The notes under the pieces are model-generated. The model worked only from the letters and a program-made list of their open reading frames with translations, made no database searches and was not told the origin of the DNA. A stretch of DNA of 64,000 bases, taken from the NCBI GenBank assembly GCA_019420585.1, contig JAHZGX010000028.1:62001-126000 (forward strand). Reading direction: 5' to 3'. Both the position numbers and the translations under genes were made by a program. Positions 52,958 through 62,100 of this stretch are shown in pieces (within the stretch, counting starts at the first letter, position 1; every line of letters starts with the position of its first letter). The DNA is from Prevotellaceae bacterium (lineage in GTDB: Bacteria; Bacteroidota; Bacteroidia; Bacteroidales; Bacteroidaceae).

Positions 52958-54128
52958 GGTGAGGCCCGCCGACAGGCTGGGCACAGTGAACGAGTATTAC
53001 TTCAGCCGCAAGGGAAAGGAAGTGGCGCGGCTCAATGCAGAGGGCAAGGACATCATAAGCCTGGCCATAGGGAGTCCCGACATGCCGCCTTCGCGGGAGA
53101 CCGTGGACGTGCTCTGCGAGCAGGCACGGAGGCCGGATGCCCATGGCTACCAGCCCACGGTGGGCATCCGCGAGTTGCGCGAGGCCATGGCGCGATTCTA
53201 TGCACGCTGGTATGGGGTGACGCTGGATGCCGACAGGGAGATCCAGCCGCTGATAGGCAGCAAGGAGGGCATCCTGCATGTGACGCTCGCCTTCGTCAAT
53301 CCCGGCGAGGAGGTGCTCGTGCCCAATCCCGGCTATCCCACTTACACCAGCCTGAGCAACCTGCTGGGCGCAAAGGTGGTGAACTATGACCTCCTGCCCG
53401 AGAACGGCTGGCAGCCCGACTTCGATGCCCTGGAGAGCATGGACCTGAGCCGCGTGAGGCTCATGTGGGCCAACTACCCCAACATGCCCACCGGGGCACC
53501 CGCCCGAAGGGGAACCTATGAGCGCCTGGTGGATTTCGCCCGCAGGCACGGCATAGTGGTGGTGAATGACAACCCTTACAGCTTCATCCTCAACCAGGGA
53601 GAGAAGCTCTCCATCCTGCAGGTGCCCGGTGCCAGGGACTGCTGCATAGAGTTCAACTCCATGTCAAAGAGCCACAACATGCCGGGGTGGCGTGTGGGCA
53701 TGCTGGCCACGAACGAGCGGTTCGTGTCATGGATACTGAAGGTGAAGAGCAACATCGACTCCGGGACGTTCCGTGCCCTGCAACTGGCTGCGGCACGGGC
53801 CTATGACAACACTGATGCCTGGCACCGTGAGGCCAACGTGGCGACGTACAGCGCGCGCAGGGCCATGGCCGAGGCTATCATGGAGATGCTCGGATGCACC
53901 TTCGACGCAGGGCAGACCGGCATGTTCCTCTGGGGCAGGATTCCCGATGGGTATGCCGATGCTGAGCAACTGACGGAGCGCGTGCTGCACGAGGCCAGGG
54001 TGTTCATCACCCCGGGCTTCATCTTCGGGAGCAACGGAAGGCGCTACGTGCGCATCAGCCTCTGTGCCAAGGACGACAAGTTCCGTGAGGCCGTGAGCCG
54101 GGTGCGGGAGGCGTTCGGGCCGAAGTGA
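52938..54128 (+). CDS. PLP-dependent aminotransferase (probably aromatic)
   Basis: A 396-residue fold-type I aminotransferase. GSKEGILHVTLAFVNPGEEVLVPNPGYPTY, NYPNMPTGA and SMSKSHNMPGWRVGM with PLP lysine 244 are typical of class I/II enzymes close to LL-diaminopimelate aminotransferase. Its position between pheA and the DAHP synthase makes transamination of phenylpyruvate, 4-hydroxyphenylpyruvate or prephenate the likely reaction. The start overlaps pheA by 20 bases, indicating coupled translation. Confidence 0.88.
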   Translation: MESKAYEVRPADRLGTVNEYYFSRKGKEVARLNAEGKDIISLAIGSPDMPPSRETVDVLCEQARRPDAHGYQPTVGIRELREAMARFYARWYGVTLDADREIQPLIGSKEGILHVTLAFVNPGEEVLVPNPGYPTYTSLSNLLGAKVVNYDLLPENGWQPDFDALESMDLSRVRLMWANYPNMPTGAPARRGTYERLVDFARRHGIVVVNDNPYSFILNQGEKLSILQVPGARDCCIEFNSMSKSHNMPGWRVGMLATNERFVSWILKVKSNIDSGTFRALQLAAARAYDNTDAWHREANVATYSARRAMAEAIMEMLGCTFDAGQTGMFLWGRIPDGYADAEQLTERVLHEARVFITPGFIFGSNGRRYVRISLCAKDDKFREAVSRVREAFGPK

Positions 54129-54260
54129 GGCACGGCCGCGTGCCGCACACCGAAGGCAGAGAGGAGAGACAGCATAAAGGAAGAATCACAGAAACCGCGG
54201 AAGCAGGCCGTGCCGGGAGACGGCATGTGCAGGGTCCCGCACAAACAAAACCAATACATT

Positions 54261-55328
54261 ATGGAACTGGACATACAGCCATTGAACCTGCCGGGGACTG
54301 ACGACAAGCGCCCCCTGGTGATTGCCGGCCCCTGCAGTGCAGAGACCGAGGAACAGGTCATGACCACGGCCAAGAGCCTGGCCGCTAAAGGCGTCAAACT
54401 CTTCAGGGCAGGGATATGGAAGCCCCGTACCAAGCCCGGGGGCTTTGAGGGAAACGGCGAGGCCGCACTCCCCTGGATGCAGCGGGTGAAGGAAGAGACA
54501 GGGATGCTGACCGCCACCGAGGTGGCCACCCCCAGGCACGTGGAGGCCGCGCTCAAGGCAGGCATAGACCTGCTGTGGGTGGGGGCGCGCACGACCACCA
54601 ACCCCTTTGCCATGCAGGAACTGGCCGACAGCCTCAAGGGCGTGGACGTGCCCGTGCTGGTGAAGAACCCCGTGAGCCCCGACCTGGAACTGTGGGTGGG
54701 AGCACTGCTGCGCATCAGCGGCGCAGGAATCAAGCGCCTGGGAGCCATTCACCGCGGGTTCAGCAGCACAGACCAGAAGCTCTACCGCAACACCCCGCTC
54801 TGGCACATCCCCATCGAACTGCACCGGCGGTTCCCCAGCCTCCCCATCGTCTGCGACCCCAGCCACATAGGCGGACGCCGCGACCTCATAGCCCCGCTCT
54901 GCCAGCAGGCCATGGACATGGGCTTCGAGGGGCTCATAGTGGAGAGCCACTGCTCCCCGGATGAGGCATGGAGCGATGCCAGGCAGCAGGTGACCCCGGA
55001 CGTGCTCGACTTCATCCTCGACCGCCTTGTGGTGCGGGACAACGTGGAGCTCACCGAGTCGCTCGCCAGCCTCAGGAAGCAGATTGACGAGATGGACAAC
55101 AGCCTCATGGACCTCCTCACCAAGCGCATGCGCGTGAGCAGGGAGATAGCCCAGTACAAGAAGGAGCACAACATGGCCGTGGTGCAGACCTTCCGCTATG
55201 CCGAGATACTGGACAAGCGCGGCGCGCAGGGAGCCCTCTGCGGCATGGACCCCGGCTTCGTGCGCAAGGTCTACGAGGCCATCCACGAGGAGAGCGTGAG
55301 GCAGCAGATGGAGCTCATCAACAAATAG
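54261..55328 (+). CDS. DAHP synthase/chorismate mutase fusion
   Basis: A 355-residue bifunctional protein. The N-terminal part is a KDPG-aldolase-like DAHP synthase (LVIAGPCSAETEEQV, RAGIWKPRTKPGGFEG, LWVGARTTTNPFAMQ, CDPSHIGGRRDLI), which starts the shikimate pathway. The C-terminal 85 residues are an AroQ-type chorismate mutase (LRKQIDEMDNSLMDLLTKRMRVSREIAQYKKEHNM). The fusion is characteristic of Bacteroidetes. Start at ATG 54261 begins the usual MELDIQPLNLPG; an in-frame ATG at 54210 is less likely. Confidence 0.95.
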   Translation: MELDIQPLNLPGTDDKRPLVIAGPCSAETEEQVMTTAKSLAAKGVKLFRAGIWKPRTKPGGFEGNGEAALPWMQRVKEETGMLTATEVATPRHVEAALKAGIDLLWVGARTTTNPFAMQELADSLKGVDVPVLVKNPVSPDLELWVGALLRISGAGIKRLGAIHRGFSSTDQKLYRNTPLWHIPIELHRRFPSLPIVCDPSHIGGRRDLIAPLCQQAMDMGFEGLIVESHCSPDEAWSDARQQVTPDVLDFILDRLVVRDNVELTESLASLRKQIDEMDNSLMDLLTKRMRVSREIAQYKKEHNMAVVQTFRYAEILDKRGAQGALCGMDPGFVRKVYEAIHEESVRQQMELINK

Positions 55329-55336
55329 GCACGGAG

Positions 55337-56110
55337 ATGAGGATTCTGATTCTGGGTGCCGGCAAGATGGGCTCCTTCTTCACCGACGTGCTCTCCTTCG
55401 ACCACGAGTGTGCCGTGTATGAGGTGGACGCCAGGCGGATGCGCTTCCTCTACCACACGCAGAGGTTCACCACCATGGAGGAGATAGAGGCGTTCCGCCC
55501 CGAGCTGGTCATCAACGCCGTCACCCTCAAGTACACGCTCGACGTGTTCGCCCAGGTGATTCCCCGCCTGCCCAAGGACTGCATCGTCAGCGACATAAGC
55601 AGCGTGAAGACCGGCTTCCGCGAGTACTACGAGGGCACGGGCCTCCGCTACGTGAGCACCCACCCCATGTTCGGCCCCACCTTCGCCAACCTGGGTGCGC
55701 TCTCCAGCGAGAACGCGATAGTCATCAGCGAGGGCGACTACATGGGGCGCATCTTCTTCCTCGACCTCTACCGCCGCCTGGGGCTGCACGTCCACGAGTA
55801 CACCTTTGAGGAGCACGACGAGGCCATGGCCTACAGCCTCTCCGTCCCCTTCGTGAGCACCTTCGTCTTCAGCGCCGTCATGAAGCACCAGGACGCACCC
55901 GGCACCACCTTCAAGCGACACCTGGCCATCGCCCGGGGAGTCCTCTCGGAGGACAACACCCTCCTCAGGGAGATACTCTTCAACCCCCGCACGAAGAGCC
56001 ACGTGGAGCAGATACGCGCCGAGCTGAAGGAACTCATCGGCATCATCGACGAGCGGGACGAGCAGCGCCTGGACGCCTACCTTGCCCGCATACGGTCGCA
56101 CATACGATGA
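55337..56110 (+). CDS. tyrA: Prephenate dehydrogenase
   Basis: A 257-residue NAD(P)-dependent enzyme giving 4-hydroxyphenylpyruvate for tyrosine. MRILILGAGKMGSFFTDVL is the Rossmann motif, CIVSDISSVKTGF and YVSTHPMFGPTFANLGALSSENAIVISEG are family signatures. It is monofunctional, with chorismate mutase supplied by the preceding fusion protein. It begins 8 bases after that gene and ends the attenuator-controlled operon. Confidence 0.93.
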   Translation: MRILILGAGKMGSFFTDVLSFDHECAVYEVDARRMRFLYHTQRFTTMEEIEAFRPELVINAVTLKYTLDVFAQVIPRLPKDCIVSDISSVKTGFREYYEGTGLRYVSTHPMFGPTFANLGALSSENAIVISEGDYMGRIFFLDLYRRLGLHVHEYTFEEHDEAMAYSLSVPFVSTFVFSAVMKHQDAPGTTFKRHLAIARGVLSEDNTLLREILFNPRTKSHVEQIRAELKELIGIIDERDEQRLDAYLARIRSHIR

Positions 56111-56141
56111 CCCCCGCGCCGCAGCCCCCCGCTGCCGGCCG

Positions 56142-56190
56142 CCAACACGAGGCAGCCGCCCCGCACCTCACGTGCAGGGCGGCTGCTTTC
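56142..56190 (+). terminator. Terminator of the Phe/Tyr operon (repeat copy 1)
   Basis: A 10-bp stem GCAGCCGCCC / GGGCGGCTGC with extra pairing GCAC/GTGC in the loop, followed by TTTCCTGTCCCTTAT. Bases 56142-56186 are identical to 57039-57083 on the other side of the toxin-antitoxin pair. Confidence 0.8.
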
Positions 56191-56216
56191 CTGTCCCTTA
56201 TATTGCGTTCGCAGAA

Positions 56217-56248
56217 TTTGTGAATGCAGGAAATATGTCCTAACTTTG
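56217..56248 (+). promoter_or_regulatory. Promoter of the HigBA-like pair
   Basis: TTTG (56217-56220), 20 bases, TAACTTTG (56241-56248), 20 bases before the ATG at 56269. Confidence 0.65.
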
Positions 56249-56268
56249 CATCAGTAATTCACGAGGTT

Positions 56269-56583
56269 ATGAAAGTAAAGTTCTGCGAAGTCTATCTGCG
56301 TGACCTTTATTGTCTTGGGAAGGCGGACAAGAAGCACCGCTTTCAGCCACAGATAGTAAGGAAATACATCCGCGTCATTGACCTGATGGTGGCTGAAGAC
56401 AATGTTCAGGGGCTGTGGAAGTACAACTCCCTGAATTACGAGAGGCTCGACGGGGACAAGAGCGGACTCTCCTCGGTAAGGGTCAATGACCAGTATAGGA
56501 TAGAGTTCGAGGAAGAACTCGAGGACGGCCAGAACGTGGCCACGATATGCAACATAAAGGATTTGTCTAACCATTACAAGTGA
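56269..56583 (+). CDS. HigB/RelE-type toxin
   Basis: A 104-residue protein of the RelE/HigB ribosome-dependent mRNA interferase fold: short N-terminal strand and helices (KKHRFQPQIVRKYIRVIDLMV), then LWKYNSLNYERLDGDKSGLSSVRVNDQYRIEFEE, the conserved core with basic and aromatic residues, and the terminal strand ATICNIKDLSNHYK. The toxin-first order fits HigBA. It is followed after 7 bases by the antitoxin gene. The start at 56269 lies after the promoter; an ATG at 56224 precedes it. Confidence 0.88.
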   Translation: MKVKFCEVYLRDLYCLGKADKKHRFQPQIVRKYIRVIDLMVAEDNVQGLWKYNSLNYERLDGDKSGLSSVRVNDQYRIEFEEELEDGQNVATICNIKDLSNHYK

Positions 56584-56590
56584 AACAGAT

Positions 56591-56935
56591 ATGAGCGACA
56601 CCAACCATACTCCCGCAGGGATGACAGCCAACGGGCTGACCCCCGCCTTCCCCACTCACCCGGGGGCAGTGCTGAAGGACGAGATAGAGTGCCGGGGCAT
56701 CTCCCAGCGCAGGCTGGCCGAGGAGACGGGCATTGCCTATTCCGCCCTCAACGAGATACTGAACGGCCGCCGCCCGCTCACCGAGAAGACGGCCCTCCTG
56801 TTTGAGGCGGCGCTCGGAGTCAATGCCGAGCCCCTGCTCAGGATGCAGATGCGCTACAACATCCTTTCCACCCGGAAGGATGCCACCTTCATGGAGCGGC
56901 TGGCCAAGGTGAAGAGGGTTGCCGCCGTGCTCTAG
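56591..56935 (+). CDS. HigA-type antitoxin
   Basis: A 114-residue XRE-type DNA-binding protein of the HigA family. LTPAFPTHPGAVLKDEIECRGISQRRLAEETGIAYSALNEILNGRRPLTEKTALLFEAALG contains the helix-turn-helix, and the C-terminal helix (MQMRYNILSTRKDATFMERLAKV) is expected to bind the toxin. Such antitoxins repress their own promoter; no operator palindrome was obvious at 56217-56268. The pair lies between two identical terminator copies. Confidence 0.9.
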   Translation: MSDTNHTPAGMTANGLTPAFPTHPGAVLKDEIECRGISQRRLAEETGIAYSALNEILNGRRPLTEKTALLFEAALGVNAEPLLRMQMRYNILSTRKDATFMERLAKVKRVAAVL

Positions 56936-57038
56936 GCGTGCATTCCGTGCCCCGTCCCTGCCCTCCGTCCCGGCGGACTCCGCCTGCCTGTCCCCGTGGG
57001 GACTGGCTCTCCGCCCCGGTGAATCCCGGCTCGGCAGG

Positions 57039-57088
57039 CCAACACGAGGCAGCCGCCCCGCACCTCACGTGCAGGGCGGCTGCCTCGT
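57039..57088. terminator. Bidirectional terminator (repeat copy 2)
   Basis: A 13-bp stem CGAGGCAGCCGCC / GGCGGCTGCCTCG followed by TTTCTGTCCCC on the plus strand. It lies between the convergent antitoxin and HU-like genes. Its first 45 bases equal 56142-56186. Confidence 0.8.
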
Positions 57089-57115
57089 TTCTGTCCCCCT
57101 GTCCCCCCCCGCCCT

Positions 57116-57607
57116 TCATCCTGCCGGTTCGGAGTCCGGTGGCAGGGCAGCGCGGCTGTTCCCCTCCGCTCTCTTCCCTCTTTTCTCCCCGCTGCCCTTG
57201 GCCTTGGCGGGCGTGACCCGGCTGTGGTCGATGCGGAGCACCACCTCCCGCGCCGCCTCGCGCATCGCCCTCTTCGGCCTGAAGAGGATGCGGGGCTGCT
57301 TCAGGGCATCCTTCACCGTCACCTCCCCGGGGGAGTCCATCCTGCGGGAAGGCACGCTGAGGCTGAGCCTCCCCAGGTCGGCCAGGTCCACGCTCAAGCC
57401 CTCCCTGAGCGCGTCGCACACGACGGCGGAGATGCTGATGAGCGCGTTGCTCACGTCGCCCGCCGAGAGCGACGTCTCCCGCACAATGCGGTCCACCAGC
57501 GCCTTGTTGCTTAACTTCCCGGTGCCCTTGGGCATGGCATAGTACACCGTCTGCCCCTTGCGCTTTCCCACGTTCTGTGTCTTGGACTTGACTTCAAACT
57601 CAATCAT
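57116..57607 (-). CDS. HU/IHF-like DNA-binding protein
   Basis: A 163-residue protein of the HU-like family common in Bacteroidetes accessory regions: MIEFEVKSKTQNVGKRKGQTVYYAMPKGTGKLSNKALVDRIV, then SAGDVSNALISISAVVCDALREGLSVDLADLGRLSLSVPS, the helical dimer and beta-arm region. The last 40 residues are a basic/Pro-rich tail. It binds DNA without much sequence preference or acts as a nucleoid factor; a viral-type (HU-HIG) origin is possible. Its promoter is embedded in a 24-bp tandem repeat. Confidence 0.85.
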   Translation of the reverse strand: MIEFEVKSKTQNVGKRKGQTVYYAMPKGTGKLSNKALVDRIVRETSLSAGDVSNALISISAVVCDALREGLSVDLADLGRLSLSVPSRRMDSPGEVTVKDALKQPRILFRPKRAMREAAREVVLRIDHSRVTPAKAKGSGEKRGKRAEGNSRAALPPDSEPAG

Positions 57608-57763
57608 TGTCTTCTTTCCTTTATGTTCGTACCTTCCGGCCGGCCTTCCCGGCCTTCCTTCTCATCATATTACACGTAGTATACACGTGTGCTCCCCCAT
57701 GGGTTGTGACAGGTGTCCCTGGCCGGATGCCATCATGGACATTGGCAGGACATCATCATATAG

Positions 57764-57826
57764 TACGCGTACTATACAGTAGTAACATACGCGTACTATA
57801 CAGTGGTAACATACGCGTACTATGCA
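57764..57826 (-). promoter_or_regulatory. Three 24-bp operator-like repeats at the HU-like promoter
   Basis: TACGCGTACTAT occurs at 57764, 57788 and 57812, each with the palindromic core TACGCGTA; the first two are identical over 17 bases (57764-57780, 57788-57804). A minus-strand TACCTTTG box (57825-57832) abuts the last repeat, so the array covers the transcript start and early leader of the HU-like gene. This looks like an iterated binding site for a repressor, perhaps autoregulation. Confidence 0.6.
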
Positions 57827-57832
57827 AAGGTA
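57825..57832 (-). promoter_or_regulatory. -7 box for the HU-like gene
   Basis: The minus strand reads TACCTTTG about 218 bases before the ATG at 57607. The first operator-like repeat downstream begins immediately. No good -33 element was seen. Confidence 0.5.
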
Positions 57833-58167
57833 CTCATTTAACATGTCACATGGAATACATTTTGGGGAAAATGTGCTCCATGCAGGCAGATTCCCATCAC
57901 GTCCCTCTGCTTCATGCTGTTCAATCCATTTTCTTTCCGCAGAAGTGCCCCTTCCTTCTCGGCCACTGCGCTCCTTCCATCCTTCGCCATCTCGGCCCTC
58001 CGCTCCCTTTCCCTTCGCCCCTCCGCTTTTCCCTTTCCCGCCATTTCCCTTTTCGTCCTCGCGTCCTTCCGCTCCCTGCCCTTCCTGCTTTCCCCTCTCC
58101 AGAGGGGCTTCCTCCGGGGGGTGGCCGGGGCGATGTGTGGGGGCGCGGAAGATTTATCTGCAAATAT

Positions 58168-58199
58168 TTGCGGGGGGAATGGAAAAATGCTTATATTTG
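58168..58199 (+). promoter_or_regulatory. Repeat-borne promoter, copy 1
   Basis: TTG (58168-58170), 21 bases, TATATTTG (58192-58199). The weakest of the three boxes in the array. Confidence 0.45.
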
Positions 58200-58533
58200 T
58201 AATCATTATTCGAAATTTGCAGCCGTTGGGGGAGGGCTTGTGAAAGTCGGAATTCATGGCGGCATTCTTCTTGTTGAATGGTTGTTGCCGTGAATCCCCC
58301 TTCGTTTCTTCTGCCGGCTCCCGCTGTATCCTGCCATGCCTTCCCGCTGCTTCTTCCCCGCTCCCCCGTTCTCTTTCCTCCCGCACCTTTGCCCTCGTCC
58401 ACAGTGCCCTTTCACCCTTCGTCCCCGCGTCCTTCCGCTCCCTGCCGTGCCCGCTTTCCCCTCTCCCGAGGGGTTCCCTCCGGGGGGTGGCCGGGGCGAT
58501 GTGCGGGGGAGGTGAAGATTTATCTGCAAATGC

Positions 58534-58565
58534 TTGCGGGGGAAATGGCAAAATGTTTATCTTTG
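58534..58565 (+). promoter_or_regulatory. Repeat-borne promoter, copy 2
   Basis: TTG (58534-58536), 21 bases, TATCTTTG (58558-58565). Same spacing as copy 1. Confidence 0.5.
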
Positions 58566-58926
58566 CAATGATTTTATGATAGTTAGTTTTTGTTGGGGGA
58601 GGGCTTGTGAAAGTCGGAATTCATGGCGGCATTCTTCTTGTTGAATGGTTGTTGCCGTGAATCCCCCTTCGTTTCTTCTGCCGGTTACCGTAGTTTCCTG
58701 TCATGGTTTCTCCGCTCTCTCTCATCTCTTTCCCCCGCTCTCTCTCCCCGCGCCCCTTTGCTCCCGTCCGCTGTGCCCTTCCATCCTTCGCCCCTGTGCC
58801 CCTTTGCTCCCCGCCATGCCCGCTTTCCCCTCTCCCGGGGGGCTTTTCCTGGGGCTGTGTGGGAGCAATGTGCTGGGAATCGGAATATTTGTGCCCAAAT
58901 GGTGGGCATGGAAAGGGAAAAAGGCT

Positions 58927-58934
58927 TATCTTTG
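58927..58934 (+). promoter_or_regulatory. Repeat-borne promoter, copy 3 (nearest to the LRR gene)
   Basis: TATCTTTG at 58927-58934; the -33 TTG of copies 1 and 2 is changed. It would give the LRR gene a leader of about 200 bases. Confidence 0.5.
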
Positions 58935-59136
58935 CAATACTTTAAATGTTAGTTTTTGTTAAGAGGGGGGAGGGCTTGTGAAAGTCGTATTCCACGGTGG
59001 CATTATTCCTATTGTACAGATTCCGCCGCGGATCCCCCCCGTTTTTCTGCCGGTTCCCGCTGCCTGCCGTTGCGATGCGCCGCGGAATCCCGCCGGCTTC
59101 CCCCGCTAACCTGGTAATAACCTCAACAATACATCA

Positions 59137-62100
59137 ATGAAGAGAAAACTGGCGCTTGCCGCACTCATCCTTCTCATCGTGCAGTCGCTGACGGCCGATG
59201 ACTTCGTGACCATCCACTCGCAGGGCCCCGGCACGCTGCGGCTGACCACAGAGGCACTCCTGGCCAACAGGCTGCGTGTCACTGGGCATATAGATGCCCG
59301 CGACTTCAGCACCCTCAAGAAGGTGACCATCAACCGTACGCGCGAGCTCGACCTCTCGCAGGCCGTGGTCGATGCCTACGAGGGCAGCGGAGGCAGTTAT
59401 GAGAGCCTCAGGCCCGACTGGATTGTATCCGGCACGGGGCCGGCTGCCGCAGGGGGCAGCGGCGTGACCCGGGGGGTGACGGCTCCCGGGAGCGGCGACG
59501 AGCCTTTCGAGGGCGCCTATCCGGCCAACCGCATCCCCATACACGCCTTCTGCGAGATGCGCGACAATTCGCTCAGCAAGTTCCTTGTAGGCAGTTCCAC
59601 CCTCTGGCGGCTCATCCTGCCCGCCACCCTCGAGGGGTTCCAGGCTGATGCACTGGCCAAGTGCTCCTCCATCTCCGAACTGGTGCTGCCCGAGGGGAGC
59701 CGGTTGCGCGGACAGGAGGACGCCCAGGTGTACAGCGCCGACGGCAAGAGGCTGCTGGCGGTGGCTCCCGGGTACACCGGGGGGCTGGACCTCCCTCCCA
59801 CGGTGGAGTCGATAGCCGGGAGCGCCCTGTCGGGTGTGCGGCTCACGCACATCGTGGACCACAGCGGGCGGGTGCCGGAATGCGTGAACATGAAGTCCGT
59901 CGATGCCGCCTATGTGCTGACCGCCGACCCCGGAGCCTGGCAGGCGGTGCTGCCCAATGCGGACTGCGTGGAGGAGATAAGGGAGATAAGGCTGGAGAAC
60001 GTGCAGGAAGGCACGCTCATGGAGAGGCTGGGCAACGAGGGCTACGGGTACCGCGACGTGCGCAGCCTCACGGTGCTCTCCGGCACGCTCGGCAGCAGTG
60101 ACCTGGAGTCGCTCCTGGCTCTGCCCAACCTCCATCACCTCGACCTCTCGCGGGCCAGCACCTCGGCCGAGGCAATCGCACTCTCCGGGAGCAAGCTCAC
60201 ACGGGTTGGCCTGCCGCAGGGCGGGATGCCGGGCTACCGGCTCACCATCTATTCCTCAGGCTACCTGCAGGGTGTCCTCTCCCTGCCGGAAGGGGTCGCC
60301 AGCCTCCGCTGCGAAAGCAGGAGGTTCTCAGGGCTGGAGGGGTGCAGCACCCTGGAGGCCATCGGCAAGGATGCCTTCAAGGGCAGCCTGCTGCAGCACG
60401 CCGACCTCTCTGCCTGCACCAGGCTCAGGGAGGTGGAGGCATTCGACAACTGCCCACGCCTGGCTGAACTGCTGCTCCCCCACGGCATGACGTCATTCAC
60501 GGGAGCGATGGGCACCGGGCTTGAATCCATAACCCTCCCGGCAACGCTGACCAAGATAACGGGCTTCAGCGATGCCCCCCTGCGCGAGGTCACCCTGCCC
60601 GCGTCGCTCACCTCGCTCAGCGGCTTCTGCCACCTGCCAGCCCTGACCAGGGTGGATGCCTCGGCCTGTACCTCGCTCACCTCGGTCAGCGGCTTCACAG
60701 GGTGCCCCCTGCTGGAGGAACTCGACCTCGGCATGTGCCCCGTCACCACCCTCAGCGGCCTGGGAGCGGGCATGCCCTGGCCGGGAGAGGATGCCGACAC
60801 GGTAAGCAAGCCCTCGGGCGGCCCTGTCTCATCGGGAGGCACCCGCCATCCTGCACCCGACTACTGCGGCCTGCGGAAGGTGCGCCTGCCAGCCACCCTC
60901 ACCTCGCTCGATGCCTTCAACCACGCCGCGCACCTGCAGGAAATCGACCTCAGCCACTGCACTTCCCTCACACGGCTTTACGGCCTCTACGGCACCACGC
61001 AGCTGCACACCCTCCGCCTGCCTGCCGGCATCACCGACGTGAGCGGCTGCTACCTCACCGGCTATCCGCGCCTGCGTGACATCTACATCAGCGCCCTCAC
61101 TCCTCCCGCCCTGCCCTCCATGCTCAGCCGCGAGGCGCTGGCGCAGGTTGCCGCCCACGTGCCCTCCGGCAAGCGGGGCACTTATGCCATGGCCCAAGGG
61201 TGGGGCGACTGCAAGGAGATTGTGGAGGCAGGGTACGTGGTCACCGTGGACGTGCCCAAGGGCGTGCCTGCGTCCATTGCCGGATCCGGCCTGTATCCAG
61301 AGGGACGGAGCGTCACACTCACGGCTCCCGTCTGCCCGTGCAACGCGCTCCAGGACTGGGAGCCTCAGGGATGGTACATCGGGGACGCCTATCATCCCGG
61401 AGCCTCCGTCACCTTCACCCCCGACACCCACGTGACGGCCACGCCCTCATACACACAGGGCAAGCCCCACCTGGAGCGGGGCGACGTGTGCTTCACCATA
61501 GAGTCGCCGGTGGACACAGTCCTTGACATGAGCCTGGCCTATTCCGCTTACTACTCCGACGGGGGCAGTCAGGCTGTCACCTTCTGCAGCGAGCAAGAGG
61601 CACTCTATTCCGAGGCCGATGTCTCCTCCGTATCCTATGATTCCCCCCTGCGGATCCATGCAGGCACCAACCGCTTCGCCCTCAAGGGAAGCCGTCTCGA
61701 GTTCTCGCTGCATGGCGATGCCTCCGACCGCTTCGTGCTCCGGGACTTTGCCGTGCACGACCCCGAGGCACTGCGGGAACTGAGCCTGTACGGCATCAAG
61801 ACGGAAGGCACGCTCCCCCTGGGCGACTGCCCCGCCCTGGTGGGACTCTACCTGTCCGGCACCCGCCTCACATCGCTTGACTTGCCCCGGTGCCCCAGCC
61901 TGGAGTACCTCAGCCTCTGGGCCAACCAACTCACGGCTCTTGACCTGAGTCACTGCCCGGCATTGTGGTCGGTCGACCTCTCGTCCAACCGGCTCACGTC
62001 CCTCGACCTGAGCCACAGCCCGGAATTGCGCCACGTGAATGTGAGCTACAACAGCCTGGAGTCGCTCTCCCTAGGCAACTGTAGCCATCTGGGGCGGCTG

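Larger units (their letters stand above)
57930..59060 (+). repeat. Tandem array of a 367-371-bp promoter-bearing unit
   Basis: Three near-copies in a row. The anchor AGGGCTTGTGAAAGTCG starts at 58233, 58600 and 58971 (spacing 367 and 371). Each unit holds a C/T-rich tract, a CCCCTC/GAGGGG-type hairpin, an AT-rich TTTATCTGCAAAT box (first two), a -7 box, and a leader that in copies 1 and 2 contains an ATG which copy 3 has lost. Bases about 58228-58317 and 58595-58684 are almost identical. No protein is conserved, so the unit is regarded as non-coding. Confidence 0.8.

Noticed and set aside
54186..55286. 366-codon frame antisense to the DAHP synthase fusion gene
   Set aside because: Shadow frame; the plus-strand enzyme is unmistakable.
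58256..58952. Two repeat-borne frames starting MAAFFLLNGCC (58256-58579 and 58623-58952)
   Set aside because: The third copy of the unit has lost the ATG and the frames diverge after 21 codons in pyrimidine-rich DNA, so coding is not conserved.
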